Shown: in pieces, positions 32,393 to 43,334 of the stretch
Layout of the letters: each line of letters starts with the position of its first letter
Position numbering within the stretch: the stretch's first letter is position 1
NCBI GenBank assembly: GCA_963989385.1
Contig: OZ022501.1
Coordinates: 92,674,979 to 92,738,978 of the forward strand
DNA length: 64,000 nt
Reading direction: 5' to 3'
Origin: Ctena decussata
Lineage: Eukaryota; Mollusca; Bivalvia; Lucinida; Lucinidae
Translations under genes and position numbers: made by a program
Notes under the pieces: model-generated
Seen by the model: the letters and a program-made list of their open reading frames with translations, nothing else
What the model was told of the DNA's origin: nothing
The model's database searches: none

Positions 32393-33379
32393 ATCAAAAA
32401 AGACAACAAATATATATTCACTGAACTATATTTTTAGTTTTAGTAGCATCAGTGACAGTGACTAGAAGGAAATTTTGACACTCTGAGAAGAAAATGCATG
32501 CTACTATTGTTTGAGATAATAACTTGCTTGCTTTACAACATTTGGGAACAACAAAGCACGGAACCCATTGTGTTCATACTTCCATGAACTTCCGAAAAAT
32601 GAAATTTATCTCTTACATTTATACTATGTTTTCACATCAATTTTGGTACTTATTTGTGAAGTTCTGGCTAATTTTACGCCAAGGAAAGGACGAAGAATAG
32701 CTATTTACCAACGTGTTTGGTAATGACGTTCAACAGCCGTCGCTATGACATGACGTATATCAAACGTTACGTCGGCCGATCAACTTATCGAATAATCCGT
32801 GACGTCGAATAATCCGTGACATCGCTTAAGCGTAACATTGCATGACTGCGTGTTGTTCATGGATGTATGTACATCGTCAGCCCAGTAAAGGTTCATCTAA
32901 GGAAATCGTCGACATGTGTAAATATTTCTCTGTACATTTGTATAGGTGAAATTAAAAGGCAACATTAGAGAGTGTTACAAGAAAACACTGATGCAAAGCA
33001 TCAATACGCCGTGAAAGTCAGTCACATTTAACTTCTGCGACCAGTAGGCCTAACTGTGCATATATACAGGAATCTCGACACTAGCAAAGGTAGCCTAATA
33101 TAGAGTTATGCGGTGTTGTGAAGCTGATTATAGTTTATTGGCTTTCTGCTACTATTGTATACGTCATAAGCATGTGCGCAGGTTCTTGACAAACATGCAT
33201 CATAATCTGCTCGGATTTATTTTCTATTCAGATAATATTTTAGTTTCGCCTGCTACTAGCAGAAACTAGGTAGATCTACATGTGTATTACTTCACTGTTC
33301 CTGTGTCTGCGGCATTATCACCGTCGGTGCCGGTGTCGTTAACTTAACGTTTTTTGGTTGAGAGTTTTTTGTGACAATG

Positions 33380-34617
33380 CAGGCTTACAAGTGGCTTTTC
33401 ATGAAAAAGTAGGAAAAAAGTAGGAATCATTTCATGAAAAAAGTAGCAAAAAAGTAGGAAAAAGTAGGAATCTTATGATGAAAAGTAGGAATTATTTATA
33501 CAAACTTACCAATAAATCTCGTATATATTAACTCACTTAAACGCTGCAGAACAGTTCAGAAAAACTCCAGTCACAAGATATAAGGGCTATTTAATTTCAG
33601 GAGGCTCTGAAATCTTACTGTTCATGCTGCTGTCAACCTGAATTTTTTTTTATCTATTAATCAAATAATTGAACATTTAAACAAACCATAAATCATAGTG
33701 AAAGCACTGTTCAATGTTGTTCCAGAGAGAAAGAGAACCAGGTGGTAAGATGCTTGTATGAAAATGTTGCTTTGAACAAAATATAATGGTAGTTTAAATG
33801 AAATAGAAGGACCCGAGTGTGATCTGTGAGGGCACAAGGAATGAGAGCAGTCAGAAATTCAATTTCAGAGTAGAATGGACAGCGTCCTAATGTCTTTCTG
33901 TGGAACATGCATTATAATGAGTATACGATTAAAAACACCTTACTTTGTAAATTGATTAACAAGCACAAGTACTGCAAGATGAGTAAAAGCAGTCATTTCT
34001 ACCTCTAGTCAGCCCCCGAATTGCTAGCATTTGCAAGTCTGAATGCCTATCAGAAATTGTTTTGGCTTAAAAAGAATAACTAAAATGATATCTATTCATG
34101 TATAAATGGGGGGTCTGGGGGGCTGCGCCCCCCAGAAGCCAAAAACAATTTAGAAAATCACATTCTGACAGTGCTCCCCAGCGCCTCAAAATTAAGAGCT
34201 TGCTTCCTAGCTCCCTGAAAATAATTGCTAGTGCTCCCCAGCTCCCTGAAAACAAATTGCCATTCTCCCCAGCTACCCAAAACCCTTGGGAGGGCCTCAT
34301 CCTTCACATTAAGCAACATGCATGTTCAAAATGTTCAACACATTTCCAGAAAGTCACCACTGCATAAGAGATCAACAGTAGCATATTCAAAGACAGTAAG
34401 AAACTCATCAATAGAATATGCCATCTGTCCTTATATCATGTAGCATACAAGTTTCATTCTGCAACAAACTAAAATATTTTGAAATATGTTTTTTTTATTT
34501 TCATTTTCATTCAAAAAGTAGGAATAGTAGGAATATTTTTGAAAAAAGTAGGAAAAAAGTAGGAACAGGGCAAAAAAGTAGGAAAAGTAGGAAAAAGTAG
34601 GACTACTTGTAAGCCTG
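33380..34617. mobile_element. TIR transposon with 6-bp target duplication (hAT-like, non-autonomous)
   Basis: The perfect 13-bp ends CAGGCTTACAAGT and ACTTGTAAGCCTG are flanked by identical ACAATG (33374-33379 and 34618-34623). The subterminal zones are AGTAGGAAAA minisatellites (33398-33495 and 34515-34603). CAGG ends are usual for hAT elements; their duplications are typically 8 bp, but families with 5-6 bp are known. The 1.24-kb interior has a nested G-rich repeat (34105-34300) and no transposase frame. Confidence 0.85.
34105..34300 (+). repeat. Dispersed repeat with G-run head and CTCCCCAGCTCCC units
   Basis: GGGGGGTCTGGGGGGCTGCGCCCCCCAGAAGCC, then ACATTCTGACAGTGCTCCCCAGC and repeated CTCCCCAGCTCCCTGAAAA, ending CCCTTGGGAGGGCCTCA. 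Related copies are at 55595-55770 and 57925-58110. Confidence 0.75.
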
Positions 34618-34946
34618 ACAATGCGCAAACAGGCGAGAGATAGCATGTCGTTATGTTATATTGGAAATAGACTTCAACTCTAGGTTTCATCATATTTTAC
34701 TCCATGTAATAGGACTTAACATGGTTATTTTTTGCCCATAAAGTAATGTAGATTGTTGACGCAATAATTCTGCATATGTTGAACTTCAGTTCAGTTCAGT
34801 TTCCTAACGACGTTCCCCAAGGGCTGAATGCCGCTAGGAACAACGGAAAATTAAACTTGGTTTAATCTAATTTTTTAATTTATTTTATTTATTTTTTATT
34901 AGTGAAAGGTCAATATACAGTAATACGCCAAGCTTTCAAAAATATA

Positions 34947-35744
34947 TAGAGTGAGTGGTTGCAGATTCGTACAGTTTTACATGTATTTTTACTGTAGTTT
35001 TCTTACACATGCGAAGTACCGTTTTCCATGTCAGTGTCAACCTAATACACATTTCATGTTTGTTTTGAAAAGCTAAAATTAGATCCTGCTTTGGTACCCG
35101 GCTCAGGAACTATGATAATGTCCCCTGCCGGAAAAGAGGTGATTTTGTCATGACACAGTTTGCAGATTCGTACACCACTATATTTGCATAACAAAACAAA
35201 AGCGAGATGTAAAAGTATTATTTTGAACAAAAACAATCTATTTTATAAAGATGTGCAAAACATCAAAGCTGTCTATCAGTAAGAAATTAAGATTTAAAGC
35301 ATTTCAAAACAGCTGGTATTTCGCATCACCGACAACATCTGAAAGCATAACAGAACTGAATCGAATGAGTCAGCGAGCGGGACTCAGCTCAGAAAATGGA
35401 AATTTTAAAATATTCATGACATTTTGCACTGAAGTAAATGTGTGTACCTTAAAGTAGAATGATTTTCTCAACATCTGATATGAAAATAAGCTGTGGACTT
35501 GGCCATTCTGCTCCTCGATCATGAAATCAAACCACTGTATCAGAGAGGCAGCAGTGCAGACGGTCAGAAAAAATCGTCTGCAATAAGTGTAATCTACAAG
35601 GCACGCGCAAGCGTGCACTGAAAATAATTGACACGATAGATTGTGTAAACAGTCGTATAATTTGACATCATGCATTCAGTAGAGGCCCTAAAACTCCAAG
35701 TGTACGAATCTGCAACCTGTACGAATCTGCAACCTGTCACTCTA
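34947..35744. mobile_element. TIR element, ~800 bp
   Basis: TAGAGTGAGTGGTTGCAGATTCGTACAG at the left is mirrored by TGTACGAATCTGCAACCTGTCACTCTA at the right, and the right end has a second tandem copy of the GTACGAATCTGCAACC block. Opposed ~70-100 aa frames in the interior (35251-35457 plus, 35370-35675 minus) have no family I recognise. Confidence 0.65.
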
Positions 35745-36115
35745 CATTCTGCTGGCTATCACTCTGACATGTAATTATTTAGGTTCAAATTTGTATATTT
35801 ATTATGTTGTTTAAAAATTATCTTTACCTTTAAGAAACTAGTCTACTGCGTAATACAAAATTAACGAAGACTTGTTGCAAATTATATAAGTATTACCTCC
35901 CTTGAAACATGCCATAGGCGATTCATAAATATGCCATATGCGACCAACAAAGGTACCTATCAGACTGCATTTTGCGCAGTCTGATCATTACCATGTGGGC
36001 GATCCTATATATTTTCTGTTGTCGGATGTGGATAAAAAAATGCACTGAGGCACAGTAGCAGGCGAAATTGTATGTATTTTATGACGTACGCGAAGGTACA
36101 AAAAAAATCGTCCGG

Positions 36116-36497
36116 CATATACTAAAATATAGAGTGGAGTCAACCTTCGGAGTGGAGCCTTGGAGTGGAGTGTTGTTTTTTTTCAAACTGCCAAGACTTA
36201 ATGCTGCTGACTCGGATAAATATACAGTATGGCCATAATGTTTAATTATTGTTCCCCAAAGTATACTTGGCTTTGCCTAGCTTGGTTCATAGTATTATGC
36301 TTTCAAGCAAGCTATTATGTTATTTCACATAATCTGGCTAGTCCAGGAGAGAAACTAGAACATGCCCCTTTGCATTTTGCAACTGGTCATTGCCCGAAAA
36401 TGGTGAGGCATGGTTTCTTTTCCAGAATACTCCAAAATACCATTCCAAAAAAGCACGCCACTCCATAGGTTGACCCCACTCCATATTTTAGTATATG
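36116..36497. mobile_element. MITE with ~28-bp inverted ends
   Basis: CATATACTAAAATATAGAGTGGAGTCAACC and GGTTGACCCCACTCCATATTTTAGTATATG are inverted repeats. The 320-bp interior is non-coding. Confidence 0.85.
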
Positions 36498-36579
36498 CCA
36501 ACTCTCCTGGTATTTTCCGAATGAGCGTGACGTCATTTCTTCCGAAAATAACTCGGTATCACTAAACGACATGAATACT

Positions 36580-36603
36580 GGCTTGTGGCCGAAACCACAA
36601 GCC
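36580..36603. repeat. Short perfect hairpin
   Basis: GGCTTGTGG CCGAAA CCACAAGCC. 36604-37317 otherwise shows no gene. Confidence 0.5.
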
Positions 36604-37345
36604 AATAAAAAGACACAGGCTCAATATATTTAACTTTGTTTAATGTCAAAAATTAGAGGGACATACTGATAGAAAAACTCATATATAAAGACTTGAAAGT
36701 CTTGTTATTTAATATGACATACTGACATTGAAATATGTGGATGGGTGGGGAAACTTATCGTAAAAAATCAGGTAGGCCATTGACAAAACAGCATAAGGTG
36801 CCATAAAGGATTATTTATAACGAAAAACAAGCATGACAAATTAAATCTTATTTATTTTTTGCTTCATATCTGTCACCAAATATTCACTATCACTTAAATT
36901 GACCTCAAAATCGAAGTTTATACAACTTACATACATTTCAATTTAGCACAGGAAGTGACGTCATCAGAAATGCGCATTGTTCCATGATTAGCCTATCTTG
37001 CAAGGTATATCTTGTGTGTTAGCAAGGCTAATACAATGTTTTTCATACTGAAATATTTTCAGTATAACAGGTATTATAGGTATCAATCCAGAGCTGCTTG
37101 TATCCAGAGTTAAGAAAATATGACTTTGTCTTTACATAGATATTCCGTCTGTTTCTACTCAGTGTCCTTACCCTAACAGCAATTGTCAAGGAATATTTTA
37201 AAGAAAATACCAGTGCCTCAAATTTTTTGAGTGAATGCCATTGGGTGATATGTAAACCTAAAAGTTAAGACATAAATTTCAAAAATCGGTCAACATTCCT
37301 AGGAATGGCCGACTCAGTTACACTATTTCTGAAATGACCCTCGTA

Positions 37346-37435
37346 CTTATAGGTCACTAAAGCAAACAGCGGGCTCGACCAGTTGTCCCTGGACAACCTT
37401 CTAGTATCATTTTTTCATGACGAAAATATATACCA
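37346..37435 (+). repeat. Probable 3' end of the 29589 tandem-core element
   Basis: It carries AGCGGGCTCGAC, the inverse of the GTCGAGCCCGCT start at 29592. A perfect hairpin GTTGTCC-CT-GGACAAC follows, then CTTCTAG. A hairpin shortly before a CTAG end is the layout of Helitron 3' termini (inference). Duplicated at 45945-46034. Confidence 0.5.
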
Positions 37436-37510
37436 AAATACTTAAATGTGTTGACTTCAAACATCTCTTTCTATAAACCTTGTTTAACTAGACCTAGAAT
37501 CTATAATATT

Positions 37511-37740
37511 GAGCCGCGACACGACAAAAACAACTAAGTGGTTGTGCGCCCAGCGCAGAGTCAGATCAGCATGGGCATTCGCCCAGTCTGATCAGAGTCT
37601 TCGCTTTCCGCATGGAGGTAGCTTAGACCCTTAGCTACCCTTTTAGCGCTTAGCGAAGGGTCTGATCAAACTGGGCGGATGCCCAGGCTGATCTGAGTCT
37701 CCTCTGGGCACAACCACTTTGTTTTGTCATGTCGTGGCTT
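37511..37740. mobile_element. Palindromic MITE family P, copy 5 (duplicate at 46110-46339)
   Basis: GAGCCGCGACACGACAAAAAC ... GTTTTGTCATGTCGTGGCTT. Compared with the consensus the middle is inverted (TCGCTTTCCGCATGGAGGTAGC precedes CTTAGCGAAGGG). Confidence 0.92.
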
Positions 37741-38569
37741 ATTTGGTTAACCATAACATGAGCTATATTATCCTTAACCAATATATGGAACCTCGGACAA
37801 ACCTTCGGTCCGATATTGGAGTCTGGGGCTATGAACTGGTGATAACGAGAACCCCATATAATAACCTCTGTTTATCAGACCGAGAAGTCCTTTATCGGTT
37901 CGGCGGGCAGGATATAGATTCTGAAAGCTCACCTTAATTAAACAAGGAGATTGCACTTCTACAGTCCAGAACTCTTTATCTTTACTGGACAAAAAAGTTC
38001 AAATTTATAATGTGTGATTCCGGAAACACTGGTAAATACTACCGAAATCAAACCTTTCTATCTTCAAGAATATCCATTTTCCTTGGTCTCTGTGTTTAAA
38101 TGTTAAGCATATTGCTCTCAGCTAGGTCAAGAGGAGGCTAGAAGTCAGACTACCCTCAAAATTAAAGTGGTGTGAAATCATGATAGGAAAGTAATCTCTC
38201 ATTTTTATTGATGTGACCCTTGCAAGGAAAGATATCTTTTTTTCTTCCAGGTGATTTTCAAAATGATTAAATTCTAAAAGTAAAAAGTATGCAAAGACCA
38301 GGAACTGAAACAATCCAAATCCAAATCCAGCCCTCAAACCATAGTTGGAAACAACTAAGATTACAAATAATCAAGATACAGAGAACATATGGCCAACCGA
38401 GTGAGCAGCTTGTTCCCAAAAGGTGGCCACTCAGCAACCCAAACCGAACCAAAAATAATAATAACATACATAAGGTAAAACATCACAGAAACTCTGACAC
38501 CAAAAACAGGCAACAAAGAACCACAACAGAACTACCGCCTTGGAACGGTCAGTAATGAATTACTGGGGG

Positions 38570-39181
38570 GCTTAAATCGATTTTACAGGCCCAACCTCAC
38601 CCTCAGTTTCTGAAGTGGTACAAAACATTTAGTTGGTTGTTCGGTTCGCATGATAACCCTCTAACTCGTCAATGAATCATCACGGTAAACACATAAATCA
38701 AATTTCAACACCATGAAGAAGCAAAGACGAGGACTCAACAGATACAACGGGCCGTCTGACAGGTGGAGATCCCTGTCCTGCCAAACAACCCCACTGGAAA
38801 TCTGAAGCAAAAGAAGGTCACCAGTTGAGCCCCGGTGGACCAAGCAACAGACAAAAAGGCTCCGGTCCCAACCAACTAAAATATATAGCTTTAGGTCGGG
38901 GCCATCATAGAGTCTGACGACCGATCCCCCGGTGTGCAATTAAAGAGTGCAGCAAAGCTATCAACCGTGATTGGGTTAATCACTAAGCATGCAGACTGTC
39001 GCATAACATTTAAATTATAGCCAATACGTTTGTGACGTATTATTATTTTTCGGAATTGATCAGAAAAATCAGTCCTACCCTTAATCTTTTTGAATTTGTA
39101 TACTAAGTCACCATAAAATTCTGGTTCCGATAGGCCTTGGTGTAAAAGAAATTTTAATCCGACATCAAATTTTGAAACCAT
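38570..39181 (-). pseudogene. Retroelement-associated ORF debris (duplicate at 47169-47780)
   Basis: The minus-strand frame 39181-38891 encodes 96 residues with the blocks HQGLSEPEFYGDLVYKFKKI, FSDQFRKIIIRHKRIGYN and RQSACLVINPITVDSFAALFNC. I recognise these as a recurring repeat-encoded sequence next to reverse-transcriptase fragments in marine invertebrate genomes, but the exact element class is not certain. A second frame (38939-38661) overlaps in another phase, which implies a frameshift. A short piece of the same sequence (GGTCA-CAGTTGAGCCCCGGTGGACCAA) recurs at 59828-59880. Non-functional copy. Confidence 0.55.
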
Positions 39182-41410
39182 ATGTATACCAAATATTGTA
39201 CCTTAGGCTTAAATGGTTTCTGAAAAATCCACTGTTTAAGCATTTTCCCATATAACAGCCTAACATACCATAGTTGACAGTGTCATAAATCAGGTCAAGG
39301 TCAACGCACGATCATCATTTGTACAAACTATGCTGGGCTCTAGTGCCAAAATTACATACTTGGTATGATACCCAGTTTCAAGGTCATAGACCTTTTGGTT
39401 CTGGAGAAGAAAATTTTTAAGGGTTTTTACCATATATGGGCATCGCGGCCGTCTTGGTCATGTGACCCAGAACCCGGGAACAAATTTTCGTTCCCTTATC
39501 CCACTGAGACTCCATATGAAATTTGGCTTCAATTGGTCCAGTGGTTTCAGAGGAGAAGATATTTGAAAATCATGCCAACAGATGAATGGTCAGAATGACC
39601 TTGACCTTTAGTGACATAATATTTTCATCTGTTTATTCAGTTGACCATATATACCAGGTATTGTACCTAAGACTTAAATAGGTTCTGAGAAATCCACTGT
39701 TTAAGCGTTTTCCCATATAAAAGCCTAACATACAAAAGTTGACCATGTCATACATTAGGTCAAGGTCAACGCAAAGTCATCATTTGTACAAACTATGATG
39801 ATCCTGAATGCCCAGTGCTGCATACCAAGTAGTCAAGGTCATAGGCCTTTTGGTTCTGGAGAACAAGATTTTTGAGGGGTTTTTACCATATATGGGCATG
39901 GCGGCCATCTTGGTCATGTGACCCAGACCCCGGAGACAAACCTTCATTCCCCCATCCCACTGAGACTCCATATGAAATTTGGCTTCAATCGGCCCAGTGG
40001 TTTCAGAGGAGATGTTTGAAAATCTTGATGATGGATGGATGGACAGAATGATCTTGTCCTTAAGTGGCATAATTCCTTCATCTGTTCATTTAGTTGACCA
40101 TGTATACCAAGTATTGTACCTAAGACTTAAATAGTTTCTGAGAAATCCACTGTTTAAGCGTTTTCCCATATAAAGCCTCACATACCAAAATTGACCATGT
40201 CATAAATTAAGTCAAAGTCAATGCAAAGTCATCATTTGTACAAACTATGATGGGCCCGAATGCCCAATGGTAAACTTTTTATACTAAGTTTCAAGGTCAC
40301 AGGCCTTTTGGTTCTGGAGAAGAAGATTTTGAAGGATTTTTACCATATATGGGCATGGCGGCCATCTTGGTCATGTGACCCAGACTCCGGGTACAAACTT
40401 TCGTTCCGCCATCCCACTGAGACTCCATATGAAATTTGGCTTCAATCGACCCAGTGGTTTCAGGGGAGAAGATGTTTGAAAATTTTGACGACGGATGGAC
40501 GGACGGAATGACCTTGACCTTTAGTGACATAATATCTTCATTTGTTTATTTAGTTGACCATGTATACCAAGTATTGTACCTTAGACTTAAACAGGTTCTT
40601 AGAAATCCACTGTTTAAGCGTTTTCCCATATAAAAGCCTAACATACCAAAGTTGACCATGTCACAAATTAGGTCAAGGTCAGCGCAAGGTCATTAGTTGA
40701 ACAAACTATGATGGGCTCGAATGTCCGAAGCTACATACCAAGTTTCAAGGTCATAGGCCTTTTGGTTCTGGAGAAGATTTTTGAGGGTTTTTACCATATA
40801 TGGGCGTGGCGGGCATCTTGGTCATGTGACCCAGACCCCAGGGACAAACTTTCGTTCCCCCATCCCACTGAGACTCCATATGAAATTTAGCTTTAGTCGG
40901 CCCAGTGGTTTCAGAGGAGAAGATATTTGAATATCTTGACGACAGATGGATGGACTGAATGACCTTGACCTTTAGTGACATAATATCTTCATTTGTTCAT
41001 TTAGTTGACCATGTAAACCAACTATTGTACCTTAGACATAAATAGGTTCTGAGAAAACCAGTTTAAGCATTTTCCCATATAAAAGGCTAACGCACCAAAG
41101 TTGACCATGTCATAAATTAGGTCAAGGTCAACTTAAGTTCATCATTTTTATAAACTATGATGGGCCCGCATGCCCAACGCTACATACCAAGTTTCAAGGT
41201 CATAGGCCTTTTGGTTCTGGAGAAGAAGATTTTTGAAGGATTTTTACCGCATATGGGCGTGGCGGCCATCTTGATCATGTGGCCCAGATACCACGAACAA
41301 ACTTTCGTTCCCCCAACTCATGGGGCTCCATATAAAATTTAGCTTTGATCGGCCCAGCGGTTTGGGAGAAGAAGACCTTTGAAAATGGTGGACGGACGGA
41401 CGGACGACGG
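39182..41410 (+). repeat. ~455-bp tandem array, five units (duplicate at 47781-50009)
   Basis: Anchor TTGTACCTTAGACTTAAA recurs at 39199, 39663, 40116, 40576 and 41027 (spacings 464, 453, 460, 451). Each unit contains CCACTGTTTAAGCGTTTTCCCATATAA, AGTTTCAAGGTCATAGGCCTTTTGGTTCTGGAGAAGA, GGCGGCCATCTTGGTCATGTGACCCAGA and CCACTGAGACTCCATATGAAATTTGGCTTC. The array ends in GGACGGACGGACGACGG. Frames of 60-96 aa on both strands recur because the repeat does; none has coding character. Confidence 0.95.
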
Positions 41411-41430
41411 AAGAAAATAAATAGAAAAGC

Positions 41431-41583
41431 AATGAACTGAATTTTTCTGGTGTTTATCGAAGTGTAAACTACATTGGGTCGCTAGCAAAGTTTTTATGAA
41501 CCCCTTCGGGGCTCACTTTTTTGCACGCGACCCAATGTACATGTAGTTTATACTTCGGTAAACATCAGAAAAATTAATTCATT
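41431..41583. repeat. Foldback MITE (duplicate at 50030-50182)
   Basis: AATGAACTGAATTTTTCTGGTGTTTATCGAAGT...AAACTACATTGGGTCGC is mirrored by GCGACCCAATGTACATGTAGTTTATACTTCGGTAAACATCAGAAAAATTAATTCATT around AACCCCTTCGGGGCTC. Confidence 0.9.
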
Positions 41584-41722
41584 CTTTAATTATTTCATTA
41601 ACACGAAATAATTGACAGACACAATAATTATTCAACATTAATTAACACATAATATGTTTCATTATGAATTTCACTAAAATTTTGTACTTTAAACAGTATT
41701 TTTCACATGTGTTTTGCGGAAA

Positions 41723-41965
41723 GGCGCCATGGTCGAGTGGTAAGAGCGACTTGGTCATGATGTAGAAGGTCGCGGGTTTGAAGCCGGGTCAGGCCATCCG
41801 GAGTCTGGAAAACTCTGTGTGTAAACCCACCATAAATGTGAACTAATATTCTAATCAGGAAAGAATACGGCAGCGAAAGGAGAGGGACGGGCTCCGCCTT
41901 TCTTATGCTGGACCCAAGACATAGTGGGCCTCCCCTACCACCACTAGGCTATGAAACCTTTACAT
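41723..41965 (+). mobile_element. Second SINE family, tRNA-derived (duplicate at 50322-50564)
   Basis: The head GGCGCCATGGTCGAGTGGTAAGAGCGAC has an A-box-like GGTCGAGTGG, and GGTCGCGGGTTTGAAGCC is a degenerate B box. The acceptor-like ends are GGCGCC and AGGCCA. The body includes GCAGCGAAAGGAGAGGGACGGGCTCCGCC and AGTGGGCCTCCCCTACC. The anticodon arm is imperfect and the body continues past 41800, so this is not a functional tRNA. A truncated body lies at 110-235. Confidence 0.8.
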
Positions 41966-42089
41966 TTATTCCTTTTGTTTAATTGTTATGAAATGATGAA
42001 CTGTAGAAGCCGATCGTATGTAGCACATGTTCTTGAATAGACTCAGTCAAATAGACTCTGCTATTTTTTATTCTTTTGTGTTTTCCCAG

Positions 42090-42384
42090 GATTTCAAAGG
42101 ACCTGAGTATTCAGAATTGGTTTATTTATATTTCAGAGGAAATAACGAAAGAAGAATGCAGCGAGAAAAAGTATTCAGGAAACTGGTGACGGGAACGTTT
42201 ATTCCTGACTACAATTATACAGCCCATCAGTTTACGTTTCAAACAGTTTTTCGTAAATCCTCCATAGACTATTGTTGCTGTCCATGTAGTTACGAGCACG
42301 AATTTCTTGACTACATATCAGAAAATGGGGAAATTGATGAAGAAATGTATAACAGAGTGCTGGATAATTTACTTAAAGGCAAAT
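42090..42384 (+). CDS. Candidate coding exon, unknown protein (duplicate at 50689-50983)
   Basis: After a strong acceptor-like TTCTTTTGTGTTTTCCCAG the frame is open for about 98 codons. The composition looks like protein: DFKGPEYSELVYLYFRGN, basic RRMQREKVFRKLVTG, then a CCCPC cluster and an acidic EYHEF-like stretch (YEHEFLDYISENGEIDEEMY). I do not recognise the family. The frame then runs into a hAT-like MITE (42385-42550). A donor was not identified, so this may be a real exon ending before the MITE or a relic of a disrupted gene. No neighbouring exon was identified. The upstream Met at 42027 is probably not used, because that part is intron-like. Confidence 0.4.
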
Positions 42385-42550
42385 GCAGTGGCGGATGCAG
42401 AGGGGGTTCGGGGGGTTCAAACGAACCCCCTTTTCAGCCTAAATTATCTTATTTTCATGGAGAATTTCAGAAAAAAATAGTCAAACTGCATAAATCGAAC
42501 CCCTTCAGCTAGTTTGAACCCCCCTATCCAAAATTCTTAGAACCGCCCTG
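42385..42550. mobile_element. MITE with CAGTGGCGG ends (duplicate at 50984-51149)
   Basis: It starts CAGTGGCGGATGCAGAGGGGGTTCGG and ends TTCTTAGAACCGCCCTG. Inner inverted blocks are GGGGGTTCAAACGAACCCCC and CGAACCCCTTCAGCTAGTTTGAACCCCCC. CAG(T)GGCGG ends are usual in hAT MITEs. No clear 8-bp duplication was seen. Confidence 0.65.
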
Positions 42551-42653
42551 GGCCAGTTACCAAGCTGCATGTACTTTGTAATTTGAAAAAGAATGTATTT
42601 TTGGAGTACATGCTAACTCGTTTCAGAATGTAGAATAGAATACAAAATGCATT

Positions 42654-42887
42654 GAGCCGCGACACGAGAAAACCAATAAAGTTGTTGTGCGCCCAGCGCA
42701 CTCAGATCAGCCTGGGCATCCGCCCAGTCTGATCAGAGTCTTCGCTGTCCGCATGGAGGTAGCGTAGACCCTTAGATACCCTCTAAGCGCTTAGCGAAGA
42801 TTCTGATCCGACTTGGTGGATGCCCAGGCTGATCTGAGTCTGTGCAGGGCGCACAACCACTTTGTTGGTTTTCTCGTGTCGCGGCTC
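42654..42887. mobile_element. Palindromic MITE family P, copy 6 (duplicate at 51253-51486)
   Basis: GAGCCGCGACACGAGAAAACC ... GGTTTTCTCGTGTCGCGGCTC, with the middle in the inverted orientation (GTCCGCATGGAGGTAGCG first). Confidence 0.93.
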
Positions 42888-43081
42888 ATTTTATTTTACT
42901 TTCTGTTTGTATGCACTTAGTAAATGAAAGGTAGTGATTAGAAACTCACACAATCGTTAGACACAACTTGCCCTAAACACTAGATGGGAACGGGAAAGAA
43001 ATAAAAACGGTACAGAAAGTAAAAAGTCAAGAGGTCAGCTCTTTCTCACCTGATAGCCGGAGGCTATTCAAAAATTAAATT

Positions 43082-43318
43082 GAACCGCGACACGAGAAAA
43101 ACCAACAAAGTGGTTGTGCACCTAGCGCAGACTCAGACCAGCCTGGGCAGCTGCCAAGTCTGATCAGACTCGTCGCTGAGCGCTTAAAGGCTAGCTAAGG
43201 GTCTAAGCTACCTCAGTGCGGACAGCGAAGACTCTGATCAGACTGGGCGGATGCCCAGTCTGATCTGAGTCTGCGCTGGGCGCACATCCACTTTGTTGGT
43301 TTTGTCATGTAGCGGCTC
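43082..43318. mobile_element. Palindromic MITE family P, copy 7 (duplicate at 51681-51917)
   Basis: GAACCGCGACACGAGAAAAACC ... GGTTTTGTCATGTAGCGGCTC. It lies about 195 bp from copy 6. Confidence 0.92.
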
Positions 43319-43334
43319 AAATGAAGAAGTGGTA

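Larger units (their letters stand above)
30627..37343. mobile_element. Sequence bounded by inverted mariner-like termini
   Basis: The left terminus CGAGGGGCATTTCAGAAACAGTGTAA (30627) and the right terminus (reverse complement CGAGGGTCATTTCAGAAATAGTGTAA, ending 37343) differ at two of 26 positions and are both bordered by TA. Together with the AGCGGGCTCGAC end that follows, this suggests a single 6.7-kb TA-inserted unit that has since gathered nested SINEs and MITEs. I found no transposase DDE/D frame. The alternative is two unrelated solo copies in opposite orientation. Confidence 0.5.

Noticed and set aside
35251..35675. Opposed 68- and 101-aa frames as genes
   Set aside because: They overlap each other inside a TIR element and match no family I recognise.
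39365..41432. Recurring 60-96 aa frames (FKVIGLLVLEK... and complement) on both strands
   Set aside because: They repeat with the ~455-bp array and are open on both strands with frequent breaks; this is satellite-like DNA, not a gene family.
41723..41800. Apparent tRNA gene
   Set aside because: The B box and anticodon arm are degenerate and the body is shared with 110-235, so it is a SINE head.
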